Shown here: piece by piece, positions 31,986-44,239 of the stretch
How positions within the stretch are numbered: the stretch's first letter is position 1
Layout: every line of letters begins with the position of its first letter
DNA from: Bemisia tabaci
Lineage: Eukaryota; Arthropoda; Insecta; Hemiptera; Aleyrodidae
Reading direction: 5' to 3'
DNA length: 64,000 bases
NCBI RefSeq assembly: GCF_918797505.1
Contig: NC_092795.1
Location: 31,235,131-31,299,130 of the forward strand
Notes under the pieces: model-generated
Database searches by the model: none
What the model saw: only the letters and a program-made list of their open reading frames with translations
What the model was told of the DNA's origin: nothing
Made by a program: the position numbers and the translations under genes

Positions 31986-33777
31986 GGTATCGGTTTGACC
32001 GTGTCGGTCCCCCGATCGAGGGAAAAATAGAGGGATGGCGCGGGGGGCCCCGCGTCCCTTGCGCCCTTTGAAAAATCGGTTATCCCGTTCGTCCTGTCGG
32101 AGGATGCGCGATTTATCGTTATTTTCGAGCGCTTTTTTTCGGTTAGCTGATAGTTCGACTGCCCGAGGTGGTTGTTGTAATGGAAATCGCCGAGGCTGAT
32201 GGATTTTCGGCGGAAGCGCACATCCGCATTTTACGTGAATAAACCATAATATTCGCACAACAGGAAGTTCAGAGATCAACTTTGAACGAGCTATAAACAA
32301 TGCGATAATCAAAGTGCGAAGCCACGGATCTCCTTTTGCGACGTTGCAGAAGCAGACTCCCTGCCACGCTCAACGTAATTTATTTAAAATAATCATAAAT
32401 TTTCTTCTCCTCCGGTAGAATATTCTGTTTATATTTCAAGCAATAAAGTTAGCTTCTATCTAATTTAAAAAAATTGATGGAAAATTTCCGCAACTTCAAT
32501 CCCAAGATTGCAGGCTTCTGGTGTGAACACCAATCGGCAACGATGCTATCCTAACCTTACATTAACTCCTAACCGTGGTAATAACGTCTTTGATGAATAC
32601 ATTCAAGAAAGAAGAAGCAATAATTTACTATGGTTGAATTGCACGCCAAACGTCACCATGACAGAGTCAGTAATATGAAAATATGGCAACATCAATCTTG
32701 ACGCTAAGCTCAAGCTGTACACACTTTGAATTCAGCTCCCGTAACCAATGGACAATAAAAGCGTTAATAACATAGCTAGAAGTTGATTTCAGTAGTTATC
32801 GTTGAGCGAATCGTGTTCTGCATGAAATTCTGTTGAAGAATCATGTATCAGAGTGCTTAAATTCTTAACTTGCTTAATGTTCGATTCAATCTAAAAAAAG
32901 CGAACATAGAAAACTTTTCTAACTTTTCTCAGAAAAAATGTTTTATCAGGAGAAACGAGGCAACGTTGGACTCCTCATACGGCGTCGAAACACAACATGG
33001 GCCTTCCCTTTTAAGCCTTCTTTTTCGATGCCGCGATTATCCTAACGCGAGTTCGAATAATTGCGCCGAACACGGTGCGGTTGGCGTCAAACACGTATTA
33101 GCGCCTGCAAGACTGCGTGAATACTTCTCGCATTGCACCAAACGCAATGCTAGAGTTATTTGCGATAACTACCCGACCACGGGTATAGGAGTCACATTGT
33201 CGCTAACTGGCTTGAAGGCGCATCACATTGTGAAGATGACTCAACACTCGACTAACGATGAGCCCCCCTCCTGGCTTGCGCGACGCTAAAATCGCCGCAA
33301 AACTAGGACCACGCGTCATTACTTTTGACGGTCTCTGCCCGATTTTTAGTACCTTAATTGCAACGATTCAGCAACTCGTATAATGTCTAACCGATGCAGT
33401 GATTCTGAAACCTGATTTGCGTAAAATTAATTTTGGTTTAATAAAAAGAATGCGGAAGGAACGGAAATATCGCGACGAAATTTTTCGTGATTTAATTCAA
33501 ATTATTCCTGGAATTTCTCGGAAACTTCTACAAAAACTGTGAGTAGTTTTTTTTTAAAAACAAAATTGATTAAAAATAAAATAAAAAATTAGTAGAGATT
33601 TGCAACGTTGCAATCGGAGATAAGAGCACTTTTTTCCGCGTGCAGGCGTCGATTTTTTATTTCATTTATGGCGGGCTTAAATAACTTGAACGTGGCTGTT
33701 CTACTATTTTTTTACGTGTAGCTTTTTGCAGTGGTTGGCGGCCGCTAAGCGGTCACAGGCATATAGTTTGGCTATAA
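31986..33777 (+). mobile_element. Repeat family D, copy 1 (1.8 kb)
   Basis: Collinear with 55681-58415 over its whole length. Shared blocks include GGTCCCCCGAT, GATGGATTTTCGGCGGAAGC, AGTTCAGAGATCAACTTTGA, GAACGAGCTATAAACAATGC, GCAGAAGCAGACTCCCTGCC, GAAGGCGCATCACATTGTGA and GTGGTTGTTCTAC-like sequence near the 3' end. It carries one minisatellite unit at about 33080-33150. No intact transposase, polymerase or other long ORF. The class is unknown. Confidence 0.82.
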
Positions 33778-34977
33778 TTTCATGCATCGTTTCAAGTTTC
33801 CCTGAAAACACTCTAATTGTGCCTAGTATCATCAAATGATGCGCAAAATGATCGGCAAATCTTTACGGACAACCTATGTTTAAGTTTAATACATCACAAA
33901 CCACAAGCATTTGCACAGTCTGAGCTAGAAAAGATAGAGCGCCTTCGTCGGGCTGGATCTGTAACTTGTCAAAAAGTTAATCCCATTCAGACGTTTTACC
34001 ATCAAAGTTAGGTGATGCGTCGCACAATGGAATAAACAAGTCAATAGGAAAAGTCGGACAAAATGTGGAAACTTCAAAGGCTTATAACTTCTGTGTCATT
34101 GCTTTTCTCGTAAAATTCTCCTGAAGAAACACACTTTATAATTTAAAATGTGACGAAGTAAGCATTAAAATTTGCAGTTTTAGCCTAAAAATGAATGTCC
34201 GACCTCTCTTATTGACTCGATCTACTGTGCGTCGTTAATAGCGACACCTACTAGGGCGCACGTTGCTTTTCTAAGGCCACTTTAGGTGGAAATAGCTTCG
34301 ATTAGTGTGTGCAGGGCATTTCTACTTAATTATTGAATGTGTTTTTCGGGTTATAGAGCCCAAATATGGTAAATCGAAGTTTTTAATAAAATCCGTTTTG
34401 AGGCAGCGAGGCAAAATGTACCAAATCACGACTTTTTGACTTATTTAATACACGCTGTTTAAATATTGGATTTACGAGCCGTGCAATAAAGTTTTGTCTC
34501 CCTAGGGTGTTTGAATTGTCGAGTCGAAATCTGATGAGGTTTTTTTCCCGCTCTTAAAAGGTTACTTGGTCAATGATAATGTTGCAAGACTTACCTCAAT
34601 AAATTAACGTTTTCAGATGTAGTGGATTTGTTAACTATTCATTTACCACTTGGAAAACCTTTTTAGGGTTATTGATATTTGGCTGTATAAAATGAATTCA
34701 CATCCTTACCCGAGTAGCACAGATTGCAATAAGTAGCAATTACATTGTAACAATATTGCAATTCCACTGAGTGTTGTGTATGTTGCCTAGCTCCTATTTG
34801 AAGGGGCCCCGTTTATTGAAACTCATTGCGATAAAATTGAAATAAGTTGAAATTTTCCAATGCATTGCATATTGCATATCTTTCTGACACATGGAGCTCA
34901 TTTTGTTGATTGTTTAAAATCTGCAGATATCGGCTAAATAACGTAAAAATATTGCGATTTAATGGGAAAACAATTAC
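33778..34977. other. Unrecognised stretch with one inverted match
   Basis: 34711-34800 (GAGTAGCACAGATTGCAATA, TGTGTATGTTGCCTA) is similar in reverse to 61925-62033, suggesting another old TIR element. No gene. Confidence 0.45.
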
Positions 34978-35609
34978 GGGCCTGTTGCATGCAAGAGATA
35001 CAGCCGCGCAAATAGACTTTTTATAGGTGAAATGACACGAAAATTACGATGGTCACATTAAAAAAGTCTAAAATACACTCCTTACTGCGCAATTTGCGTT
35101 GTTAGGAGCGCGCTTTTTCAAATTTCCCGAGTCTGGGGGCAGTTTTCTAATCACCGGAAACGAGCAAACGGCGGGCTCGGTGATTTCCGGAAGATGCCGA
35201 GTCGTTGTTGTTGTTGTTGTTGTTGTTATTTTTTCCTTCAGTTTGTTTACAAACCCAACGTGATCTCTTATAGTGGTCCATATAAGCTTCATGCGGTAAC
35301 CAAATCGACCAACTTTTAAATATCCAACTCAATCCTTCTACATTTCATTTCACGATATCACGAGCTCCGATTTTTAGGTTATGGTGTCAGTTATAGTGGA
35401 CCGGAAATAGCCGCGAGTTGCCGTTAATTGTTTCCGTTAGAAAACTGCCCCCAGACGCGGGAAATTTGAAAAAGCGCGCTCCTAACAACGCAAATTGCGC
35501 AGTAAGGAGTGTATTTCAGACTTTTTTAACGTGACCATCGTAATTTTCGTGTCATTTAACCTCTAAAAAGTCTATTCGCACAGCTGCATCTCTTGCATGC
35601 AACAGGCCC
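34978..35609. mobile_element. Long inverted-repeat element V
   Basis: Arms of about 180-200 bp: GGGCCTGTTGCATGCAAGAG and TACTGCGCAATTTGCGTTGT face ACAACGCAAATTGCGCAGTA and CTCTTGCATGCAACAGGCCC. The unpaired centre holds a (GTT)8 microsatellite at 35204-35227. Confidence 0.88.
35204..35227. repeat. (GTT)8 microsatellite
   Basis: Eight GTT units within element V. The Thr/Asn-rich ORFs on the minus strand come from it. Confidence 0.9.
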
Positions 35610-36170
35610 ATTGTATTGAAATCAAATTGCAATTTAATTTCAATGTTTTCGTTGCACTGTATTACTTGGGTAACGCTGCAAAACATCTCTGTAAAAGAGC
35701 CAAAATTCGGATGAAATCTACTATGTTCAACCTCAGGAAGCTCAATATGAGGAATGTCCGTGGAGCTGGAAATAATGAACATGCGAGGTGCTAATAATTC
35801 TCTGGAAATAGTGAAATTACAGCTGGCAGAGCTGTCAAATAAATGCATGTTAGTGATTAAATTATAATTCGATTTTGCCTTGAATAGACACATGAGTTCG
35901 CCCTACTGATCTCTTCTCATGAACTCAATTCCGGTCCTCAGGTCTACGTTTCGACTGTGAAACTGTTTGACCGCGTATCACGTTTCCAGCGTTTCAACAT
36001 CTCCGCTCCCATTTAATATTATCAAAGTGTAACAAACTAACGTTATCGCTTGACATTTTCGCCGAATAATCTTCACAAAGAGAAGAAAAATACAGCGGCG
36101 TTTCTGGGAAGTTAGAGTATTTTACCATCTAAAAAATGAAGTCTGACAGGTAGAGTCCAACGTCCCTAAG
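35610..36170. other. Stretch with an old family C-like remnant
   Basis: 35945-36150 has TTTCGACTGTGAAACTGTTT, CGCGTATCACGTTT and GAAGTCTGACAGG, consistent with a decayed family C element. Confidence 0.4.
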
Positions 36171-36540
36171 GGGCCGTCCATAAATTACGTCACCCATTTT
36201 TCCCGACTTCTTGACCCCTCCCTCCCCCTCGGTCACCTGATGTCACTCACCTCCACTGCCGTGCTAAGGAAGAACGCCTTATGAACATTCGAGAGTTGCC
36301 AAATTTCCTCCGATAAATCATGTTATTTTGACGAAATTTATGCACATTTTTCTTTGAAATTTTCAGATATTTTAGAGTAAATTGCGAACAAAATTGTCTG
36401 AAAATGTTGGGAAAAAATATTCAAAATTTTCCCAGTAAATTCGGTTTTTATCGAATGAAACTTGGCAACGCCTGAAGGCTCATACGGCGTTCTTCCTTAG
36501 CACGGCAGTCCAGACCTCCGCGCTAAAAATTACGTCATTT
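36171..36540. mobile_element. R-type MITE carrying A5
   Basis: Begins GGGGCCGTCCATAAATTACG, an end common in arthropod MITEs of this type, and resumes after A5 with CTAAAAATTACGTCATT. The right border is uncertain. Confidence 0.5.
36256..36508 (+). mobile_element. MITE, family A, copy 5
   Basis: Clear TIRs CTGCCGTGCTAAGGAAGAAC and CGTTCTTCCTTAGCACGGCAG-type end (last 8 bases CACGGCAG), with a perfect 4-bp duplication TCCA at 36252-36255 and 36509-36512. Confidence 0.93.
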
Positions 36541-36624
36541 CAAGAGCACACCCCCTTTTTTCTGTGGTTGTGGTGTGCAGTTGTTTCTAACCTTCACTTC
36601 AAGTGTATCACACGTAGATTCATA

Positions 36625-36626
<2 letters not shown>

Positions 36627-36664
<38 letters not shown>
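36627..36664. repeat. T homopolymer run
   Basis: Thirty-eight T. No retroposon tail structure was recognised beside it. Confidence 0.9.
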
Positions 36665-36666
<2 letters not shown>

Positions 36667-37009
36667 TTTATCTGGCTTTTATTCCAGTTTCGGAATCTAC
36701 AGACAAGATTTTTAACAGGAATTATTTTTTAGTGTCAGTAGACATCAGGGGGATTTTGGCACATCCATGCTCCGGCTTTCAAATTTTCAGAGATTAAGGC
36801 CGAGTAGAATCTGTCTCTGCAGATCCACTCGTCAGTTCCGTGAAAGTTTGTCGCCAGATTCATAAGTTAAAATGACTGAAAAATAACGTTGATCACATAG
36901 GAAAAGTCTAAAATCCACTCCTATTCTCCTTATGATCAAGTGACGTCACTTTTACTTGCTCCTTTTTTTGCTCCTTTTTTTGCTCCTTTCCCTCTCCGCC
37001 TTCGACCGA

Positions 37010-37027
37010 CCCCCCCCCCCCCCCCCC
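37010..37027. repeat. C homopolymer run
   Basis: Eighteen C, preceded by three GCTCCTTTTTTT units at 36957-36990. Confidence 0.85.
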
Positions 37028-37697
37028 TCCAGAACTCAAGGGATCTTCTGAGTGGGTCCCTGCGAATTGCGAGGCTTTATGTCATGTCGTTCCATCTCCT
37101 ACAGGGAAAGCACTCGACGTTTCCTTTGAACGTAGAAGCAAGTAAATTGGAGTAAACACCTATTGGCTCATTCGATGACTTAGTTATTCGACGCAGCGAT
37201 CGTCTCAGGAGGGAGCAAATCCCGAACAACATTGGTGCTCGAGTCTGTTTGAATTTAAACGTGTTTTGAAGTCAACCGAAACTACGACGGCGATAACCTC
37301 GTCTCGACAGGATTGTAGTGCTTTATTTTTCCCATGTATCGAAGTGTAAATTGTAATGAGGTAGTTTTGCATAAAGGTCTGGATCTCTTTGGTTCTTCTT
37401 TTCCAAATACCGAGGCATTAGGGCAAATGAAATCACCGCACCGCACTACCACTTTTTTCCTCTTTTTTTTTGATATTCCACAATCCTTTTGGAACTTTCC
37501 TTAAGGTTCCTTAATCAAAAAAATCTCCCTCCTTATTTTTACTGATCATTCGAATCAAACATTTTGAAAAGGTCATCTCCAAAATTTTGACTAATGAAAG
37601 AATCTTCATCTGCTGGATAGAATAATCAGTCCCTAAACGCCTGCTGCTGATCGACTCGAGGGAGTCTCATTTGTCGATAATTTTGACCAATAGTAGT
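37028..37697. other. Unrecognised stretch
   Basis: No gene or repeat partner seen. Confidence 0.4.
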
Positions 37698-37973
37698 CTA
37701 CCTGCTAAGGAAGAACGCCGTATGAACATTCGAGAGTTGCCAAATTTCTTTCAATTAAATGTCTATTTTTGAGGAAAATTATGAAAATTTTTCTTTGAAA
37801 TTTTCGAGTCAATCAACTTGAAGTCTGCTTTATTAGTATAGATAGATTATGAACAAAATTATCTGAGAAATCGGTAGACCAATATTTAAAAATTTTCCTG
37901 AAAATTAGTACTTTGCCAGAGGAAATTTGGCAACACCTGAAGGCTCATACGGCGTTTTTCCTTAGCACGGCAG
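37698..37973 (+). mobile_element. MITE, family A, copy 6
   Basis: The left TIR has a small deletion (CTACCTGCTAAGGAAGAACG); the right TIR CGTTTTTCCTTAGCACGGCAG is intact. Flanks TAGT and TATT match at 3 of 4. About 25 bp longer than its siblings. Confidence 0.88.
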
Positions 37974-40245
37974 TATTGTTCAAATGCATTTTTATTCCTT
38001 CACTTGCTATATTCCTTGGGCTCCTTTGATTTGCCAAGCTTTCTTAGTTTAACAGGACACTTTACAGTAGTTTGAGCGCATGAGATAACATCGACATTGT
38101 AAGATTTTTCATGCTAATGTAAGGATAAGATGTAAGTTATAATCATGAGGATAAGATATCAAATGACTATTCTTGGTGTACAGGAGGTGTAAAAAATCAA
38201 AAACCACAAGAATTCGAAGCCTTCCAATAGTTTCTCCCTCGGAGATGGTCTTGATGACCTTCAAATATTTCTCAATAAGTGAAATAGTCAAATATTTTCT
38301 TTCTTATTTTTCTTTTTTCACCTGTGGCGATGATTATTATGTCCTTTGAATTACACGGGGAGTTAAATAAAACTCTGATTAATTATAAACACTTCCCTGC
38401 CCAAAATTTAGAAGAATCTCCCCGCTTGTTCGAGAAATATTCTTTTTATTTTTAGGTATTTGGATGGAGAAGAGACTCACGAAACTTTTTTAATACATTC
38501 GAATAAACGTAGTTTACGTACAAAATGCTCACGCGCGTATTATCAAACTTTCCACAATCGTCAAAGCTCGTATACTTGCGAAACTTATACTTGGCAGAGT
38601 CCCCCGCCCTCCCTGCCGGTATTGAAGATGCATCTGTCTATGCTATGAGTTTGAAACTTTGACTCTTTATAATAGTAATTATGAAGAAAAAATATGCATT
38701 AAAAAACTGAATATGATCCGTGAAAGAAAAATATACACGGATCTCAGGATTTAAATAATTATAACATTTGAAAGCAATCAATTTCAGGCAGAAAATTGAC
38801 AATTGCCGATGATTGTTTTCCGTCAAATGGACCCGCTTTTATAGAGCATCATACTTTAGATGATTTAAAAGGAAAAGAGGAAAATAAAGTTTATACAAGT
38901 TGAGGAGCGATTCTTCAAACAATAAATTGGTTTGTTTTTCCGTTAATACAAAAGTCGGTTCACCTCACTAGACGCGCACTTAAAATGTGGTCAGGTGATA
39001 AGAAGCCTCCAGCATTGAAAGAGGCTTGGTATCAAAAATTTAAAGCTTAATGTAAAGAAAATGTCCAAATGAATGAATCTGCACTGGGAATCAAAATCAC
39101 TTTCAGAGCGTAACAAAACCGATCGAAACTTGCTTTGAGAGAATTATTCGAAACATATACGTCAGATAAAACGCCTTCAGTTTTGGTGATACTTCACCGC
39201 CCACACCGGAGTTAAAATATTTGTATCAAAAATCATTGTGCGTCTTGTTACCAATTCGGAATTCGGGGTTCGTTTCAATCGCTTATCGAATATTCATTTA
39301 TGCTGTCTTGCTTTTAGGCGGAGGAAAGAACATGAACGTGAACTGTTTGCTTAGTTTGCAAATGTTTCGTATTTTGGCGGATCTTTTCATGACTAATGTG
39401 CGTGTACTCGTATGTAAACGCTTCTAAACTTTCCGCAAATATAACCAAGATTATGGAAAATTTACCCCTAAAATTTCAGCTGTTAGTTTTGTTAAATTTC
39501 CTCCAAAAAATTCAACATCAAAGAAAATTGAAGCGTTAATTTCGAAAAAGTGCCAACTCTGAAAAACTAATTTTTTCAAGATACAAGAATACCTGCACAG
39601 AGGGCGAAGAAGTTAACGCAATGAAATGGTTCTTAGATTTAAAGGTCTATAATTAAGGATACTTTAAAAGTTGGTAAAACGAGAAAAAAGAGCGTAAAAG
39701 TTGGAAGCTGTCCGAACAATTTTTTTCACTGTAAAAATTGTACTTCAAATTTTTAGAGGTGGCACCTTCTCGAAATAAAAGAGGTTGAGGCGATATAGGA
39801 TTTCCTCTGAAATGGAGGAAATGAATCAGACGTATTAATGACGTAAATTTCTTCAAACGAATCTGAATGTAACAACAAATTAATCAAAAAAGCTTGAATA
39901 TACATAAAATTAGTCAATTTATTGTGAAAGAAGTCAATAAAAACTTTCATTTTTTGCAATAGAGGTGCTGGAATTTTGACTCAAAATGAAGAAAAAAACC
40001 GAAGCATTTACATTGATATTGTTGATGATGATTTGGCGCCTTTTTTAAATAGACGGCCGATAGCCATCATTGTTTGAAGCATTTTATTCGCGATTTCGAA
40101 ATATCCCCTTGGGTATAGGTGCCTCTACTCCTAAAGGATTACTTTCCGAACAAATACTCAACTTCGAGAAAAAGCCGAATCGGCAGCTTTTCGAAATTAA
40201 TGCTACAGTTATGCAACATCTGACGTAAGCAGACTGATTCCAGTA
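37974..40245. other. 2.3-kb AT-rich stretch
   Basis: No gene, exon or in-window repeat was recognised. Confidence 0.45.
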
Positions 40246-40488
40246 CTGCCGTATACTAAAGAAGAACGCCGTATGAACATTCGAGAGTTGCCAAATTCGA
40301 TAAAATGTTTATTTCTGAGGAAACTTATAAATCTTTTTCCTTGAGATTTTCAGAAACTCTGGGTGAAATTGCGAAAAAAATTATCTGAAAAATTGGGAAG
40401 AAAATATTCATAAGTTTACCAGGTGTTTTAGCAAAGGAACTTTGGCAACGCCTGAAGGTTTATACTGCGTTTTTCCTTGGCACGGCAG
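40246..40488 (+). mobile_element. MITE, family A, copy 7
   Basis: CTGCCGTATACTAAAGAAGA at the left and GCGTTTTTCCTTGGCACGGC at the right; perfect 4-bp duplication AGTA (40242-40245, 40489-40492). Confidence 0.92.
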
Positions 40489-41068
40489 AGTATAAGTCGT
40501 CCATTTGATGATTTTAAAAAGTAAGGAAAACGATGTTCACAATCAACAGATATTCTGGAGTAAACATGACAATCATATCAGTCTCCACATACAGGTTAGG
40601 TTAGATTGGGTTAGGTTAATTCTGAAGAGATTCGAGGAAAATACGCGTCTCCTAAGCGAAGACGGGACGGAGGTATCGTATTTTAACGACGGCTTCGCAC
40701 GTCAGGAAACTTGCGTCTCGGCTCGCCGTCGTCACGAGATTGCACCTGAAGGCGAATATTCATTTTAACGAGGGTTTAATTTAATGGTCCTCGGTGTATT
40801 AATTTACGCCGGCTAAACTCCGATTCGTTAGCTAATTCGTTGTTTAATTTTGTGAAAGACGAAAAGTTACGGTGCATCCACCGAGCGGAAAGAGTTTTGG
40901 TCCTCCGACGGCAAGCAGCACCTCCCCTTGTCATTCAACCCTTCTTTAAGCGCCAACCCTCCCCCCGTTATTCGGCGAGCCGCCACAACAACTTCAGTTG
41001 GCTAAGGGCTGTTTAACTTGCAGAGGAAACATATTTAACCATCTCTATCCTCGACGATGAGAAATAAT

Positions 41069-41193
41069 TTGGACGCATTTCTGCCAAACGGAACTATGTG
41101 CATTATGAAGTGAGCCGTGTTATGCATATATTCTTACGGGTCTCGGGGCTCATGTCTTAATGCACATAGTTCCTTTTAGCATAAACACGTCCA
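41069..41193. mobile_element. Miniature MITE, family M, copy 1
   Basis: TTGGACGCATTTCTGCCAAA, ACTATGTGCATTA mirrored by TAATGCACATAGTTCC and AACACGTCCA. 125 bp; a sister copy is at 46989-47117. Confidence 0.8.
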
Positions 41194-41448
41194 TTTCATG
41201 TTTAATTACTCGTCAGAAAGTTTTAACTAATTGAACGAGCTTGCGAAGCGATGAGCGGCGGCGCCCCAAGCCGAGTGGCGAAGCGATGCGATGCTTCCAC
41301 GCGCACATGTTTCAGCTTTTTTCTTTCTTTCTTCATTAATCTCCGGGACCCTTGCAAATAAAACGCTTGAGAGGATTTGTCAATAGCCGGAATAATGTAA
41401 TGCGGGTTTCCTGTACACAGATGATACAGCTAGCCAAGGAGACATTTT

Positions 41449-41722
41449 GCGGGCTGATTATTGAAATTTATAGGCAAACTATAGACAAAGATGACAAAAG
41501 GGATATTGAGGGATCCTATTGGTGGAAGCGGGTGGTTGCAATGGATAAAGGAGATAGATCATAGACTAAGTAACGGCAACCCACGAGAGACCCTTTTCCT
41601 TTAGTTCGTCCATCATTTTCTCCCTCAGTCTGTGGGCACCACCCATTTCAACCAATAGAATCGCTCCATCGTCTTCTTTGTCTATCGCTGTGTCTGTAAA
41701 TTTCAATAAATCAGCCTACTGC
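41449..41722. mobile_element. MITE, family S, copy 2
   Basis: GCGGGCTGATTATTGAAATT faces AATTTCAATAAATCAGCCTA. The inner arms are GATCCTATTGGTGGAAG facing CAACCAATAGAATCGCTCC. Confidence 0.78.
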
Positions 41723-41936
41723 TTGGAAAATCTTACTCAAATGCCTGAAATTGCTCAATAGCTGCACGTGGATTATCAACGAAATTTCATGATTAATAGC
41801 CTGAAAAGAGAAGTATCAATAAGAGCCGTTTTTGGGCCCACACTGGATTTCTTCAACCATATGATTTTTTTCTCATAAAAGGTCCATACTATTTGACAGA
41901 ATAAGTCATTATTTGGTAATTTTTTATCGCCTTCCG

Positions 41937-42083
41937 GGGTTAACACCGGTCTAAGACGGGTCTGAAGGCCGACTTCGGCGAGAAATGCGGGTTTTCCGGG
42001 TTTGCGGTCGAATGCCGAAGAATCCGCATTTTTTGCCGGAATCGGCAATCATTTCAGACCCGTCTTAGACCAGTGTTAGACCC
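41937..42083. mobile_element. Short inverted-repeat element
   Basis: GGGTTAACACCGGTCTAAGA, CGGGTCTGAA faces TTCAGACCCGTCTTAGACCA, GTGTTAGACCC; the inner arms are GCCGACTTCGGC and GGATTCTTCGGC-like. Single copy here. Confidence 0.7.
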
Positions 42084-42661
42084 AAAAGGAGACAGAAAAA
42101 ACAAAACTATGATGCTTTCCGTAAAATATCTACCTGCAATGAGCAAATAATCGTATAATTGAAGAAATTCAGCAAGGATGGCCCCCATGGAGAAAAAAGT
42201 GTCACAATCCCAACTATACTCCTGGCTGATTTTAGCGCTAGTATATAAGAGTAGTTGCACCAGCCAGAGGTACGGTTGAGTCAGCCGTAAGTTTCTGTTT
42301 TTAACACAGATTATTTTCTTTCAGTGCCGAAGGGGGCACTATTTTTAATGTACTAAAATTTCACGGGAAAATTGGATGAAATGTCTCGTGAAATTGCATT
42401 GTGAACTTTCAAATTCATATTTTTTTTCTGAAATTTTCCATCTCGGCAGGCAAATCACGTTGAGCCTAATAGAAAATTGCTTTGTCTGCGTGTTTAGTGA
42501 GCACACTGTTGTGTTCTGTTTACCCACGGATATTGGGCAAACTAAGATTATATTTCTTCCGGTAAGGAACTGAAATAAACACACTCGTGTGTTTAAATAC
42601 ATTTAGTAGTGTAGTATGAGGAGTCACACTTAAAGATACCATTTGTAATTTTTTGTTTCAG

Positions 42662-42818
42662 GAATACTCGATACCACCTAACATCACAAAAAGCCTAACA
42701 AACACTAAAGCAAAAGAAGACATGGCATTCTGGTTGAAATTACTCTGGTCAGTGCTTTTTGTGTTGATGTTGGTCGTCGCTGTGGGCGGGAATTCCATAG
42801 TTATGTGGATAGTTTTAG
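42662..42818 (+). CDS. TkR86C-like: Tachykinin/natalisin-type GPCR, exon with TM1
   Basis: Acceptor TTTTTTGTTTCAG, donor GTGAGG at 42819; entered in phase 0 and left in phase 1. It encodes the end of the extracellular N-terminus (EYSIPPNITKSL with sequon NIT) and then TM1, ending GGNSIVMWIVLG with the conserved GN (Asn 1.50). The next exon continues [15 protein letters not shown], the rhodopsin-family ICL1/TM2. Family membership follows from the combined exons: a plasma-membrane receptor for tachykinin or natalisin neuropeptides. The nearest Met inside is at 42722, but an upstream start exon is more likely (see 27249). Confidence 0.88.
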
Positions 42819-44239
42819 GTGAGGTGTCATCCAAAATTTCTATTTCAGAAGAGCGCTCCATTAAACCGCTATCTTGGCATCCTCCCTTCAAATGAGAATT
42901 CAAAATTTTTTATTGGCACCGGTATAAATATTTTCTGTGAGTGATAAATAATCGACGAGAATTCCAGAAAACGTTCAGTTCAAGAGCGCGAGCGAATTTG
43001 CCTTTGAATTCTTCGAATTCTTTTGCATTCATTGGACCGAGCAAAAAAAAATGAGGGTAAGAGACATTTCATCAAACAAAAACGTAGATCACTAAATATG
43101 TATATTGTATCGACACGAAAAGCCCAATAAAAGTTGAGCTTTTCACAGTTCCCTCTATCCTCGGACCCTGAGCTTTTATTGAGCACTGCGATTGGATTTC
43201 TTGGAAATTCACTCATATAGTTTTGGATTACACAGTTCGGTGCCTGCGATAGTTTTGAAACAGGAGACTCTGTAGCGTTCAAAGGTCCGAGTATTCCAAA
43301 TTAATTCTACGTAGTCAAATTGAACAAAAGAGTAAACAAATTTAAAACAAATTGACTCCGTTATAGTATGACCACCACATCGCTCAAAAAAAACATCACC
43401 ATGCGTCTCTTATCATGGAAAAATATTTGAGTTCGTAGCCTGTGATTTTAAACACAGCAAATGGTCTCGAGGAATCATACCGTCCCCATGTACGTACACT
43501 CTCCAACCGAGATTTATTTTTCATATTTTTATATCGATTTCAGTATTTTTCAAGCATAACCTCTCCGATATTGACCGCTTAGCGGAATTGCGTTTTCTAG
43601 GATAAAACTTTTTTCCGGCACAGCCTTTTGCGGTTAAGAAAATCTGGGACCCAGTCCTCGAAGTCTAGTGAGAAATTTCTCTTTGAAGTTAATGAAGTGC
43701 AGCATATGAATGACTCGCAACGTACGAACTAGCAGTTCAGCACACATATAAAACTGCCTTCAATTTAAGCTGCTGCAACAAGCAGAGCGTTCATAATGCT
43801 TGACTCGTGTACTCTAGGCAGGAGTTTACCTATAGACGCTGTTAGCGGCGACGTCATCATAGGGATTCTCTATTATATCGAATTGGATCCAAGCAATAAC
43901 ATTGGCATATCCTCTTTTAATGCTGCCAATGCGAAAAAATCGATATATATAGCTTTTCTGTGATGTGGCACTGATAGCGTCTATATATACATGTATAGTT
44001 ATTCAGTGTCAGCGAACAGCCCGTGACTGAAGGCTTAGGTCTAAATGCTTCGCCATAATATATGCTTTTAATAATGGTCGTTTTATGAATTCAGCAAATG
44101 ACTGGAGTTCACCAAGGCGATGGACCAGAATCGTCCCGATCGAAAAATAAAGAAAAACATGTTTTTAGTCTAATATTTGTCGACCAAACCGACAATAACA
44201 GATTCAAGTTTAGTTGTTTCTTGTCGACCTCTTACTCTT

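Noticed and set aside
31905..32312. Antisense ORF of 135 codons in D1, with a partly similar antisense frame in D2 (55671-55946)
   Set aside because: The two peptides differ more than expected from the nucleotide similarity, so there is no sign of selection on the protein.
36627..36664. T run as the tail of a retroposed gene
   Set aside because: No coding or retroelement sequence adjoins it and no target duplication is visible.
42722..42724. ATG at 42722 as the GPCR start codon
   Set aside because: It would leave almost no extracellular N-terminus, and a clear 3' splice site precedes upstream in-frame extracellular sequence with a glycosylation sequon.
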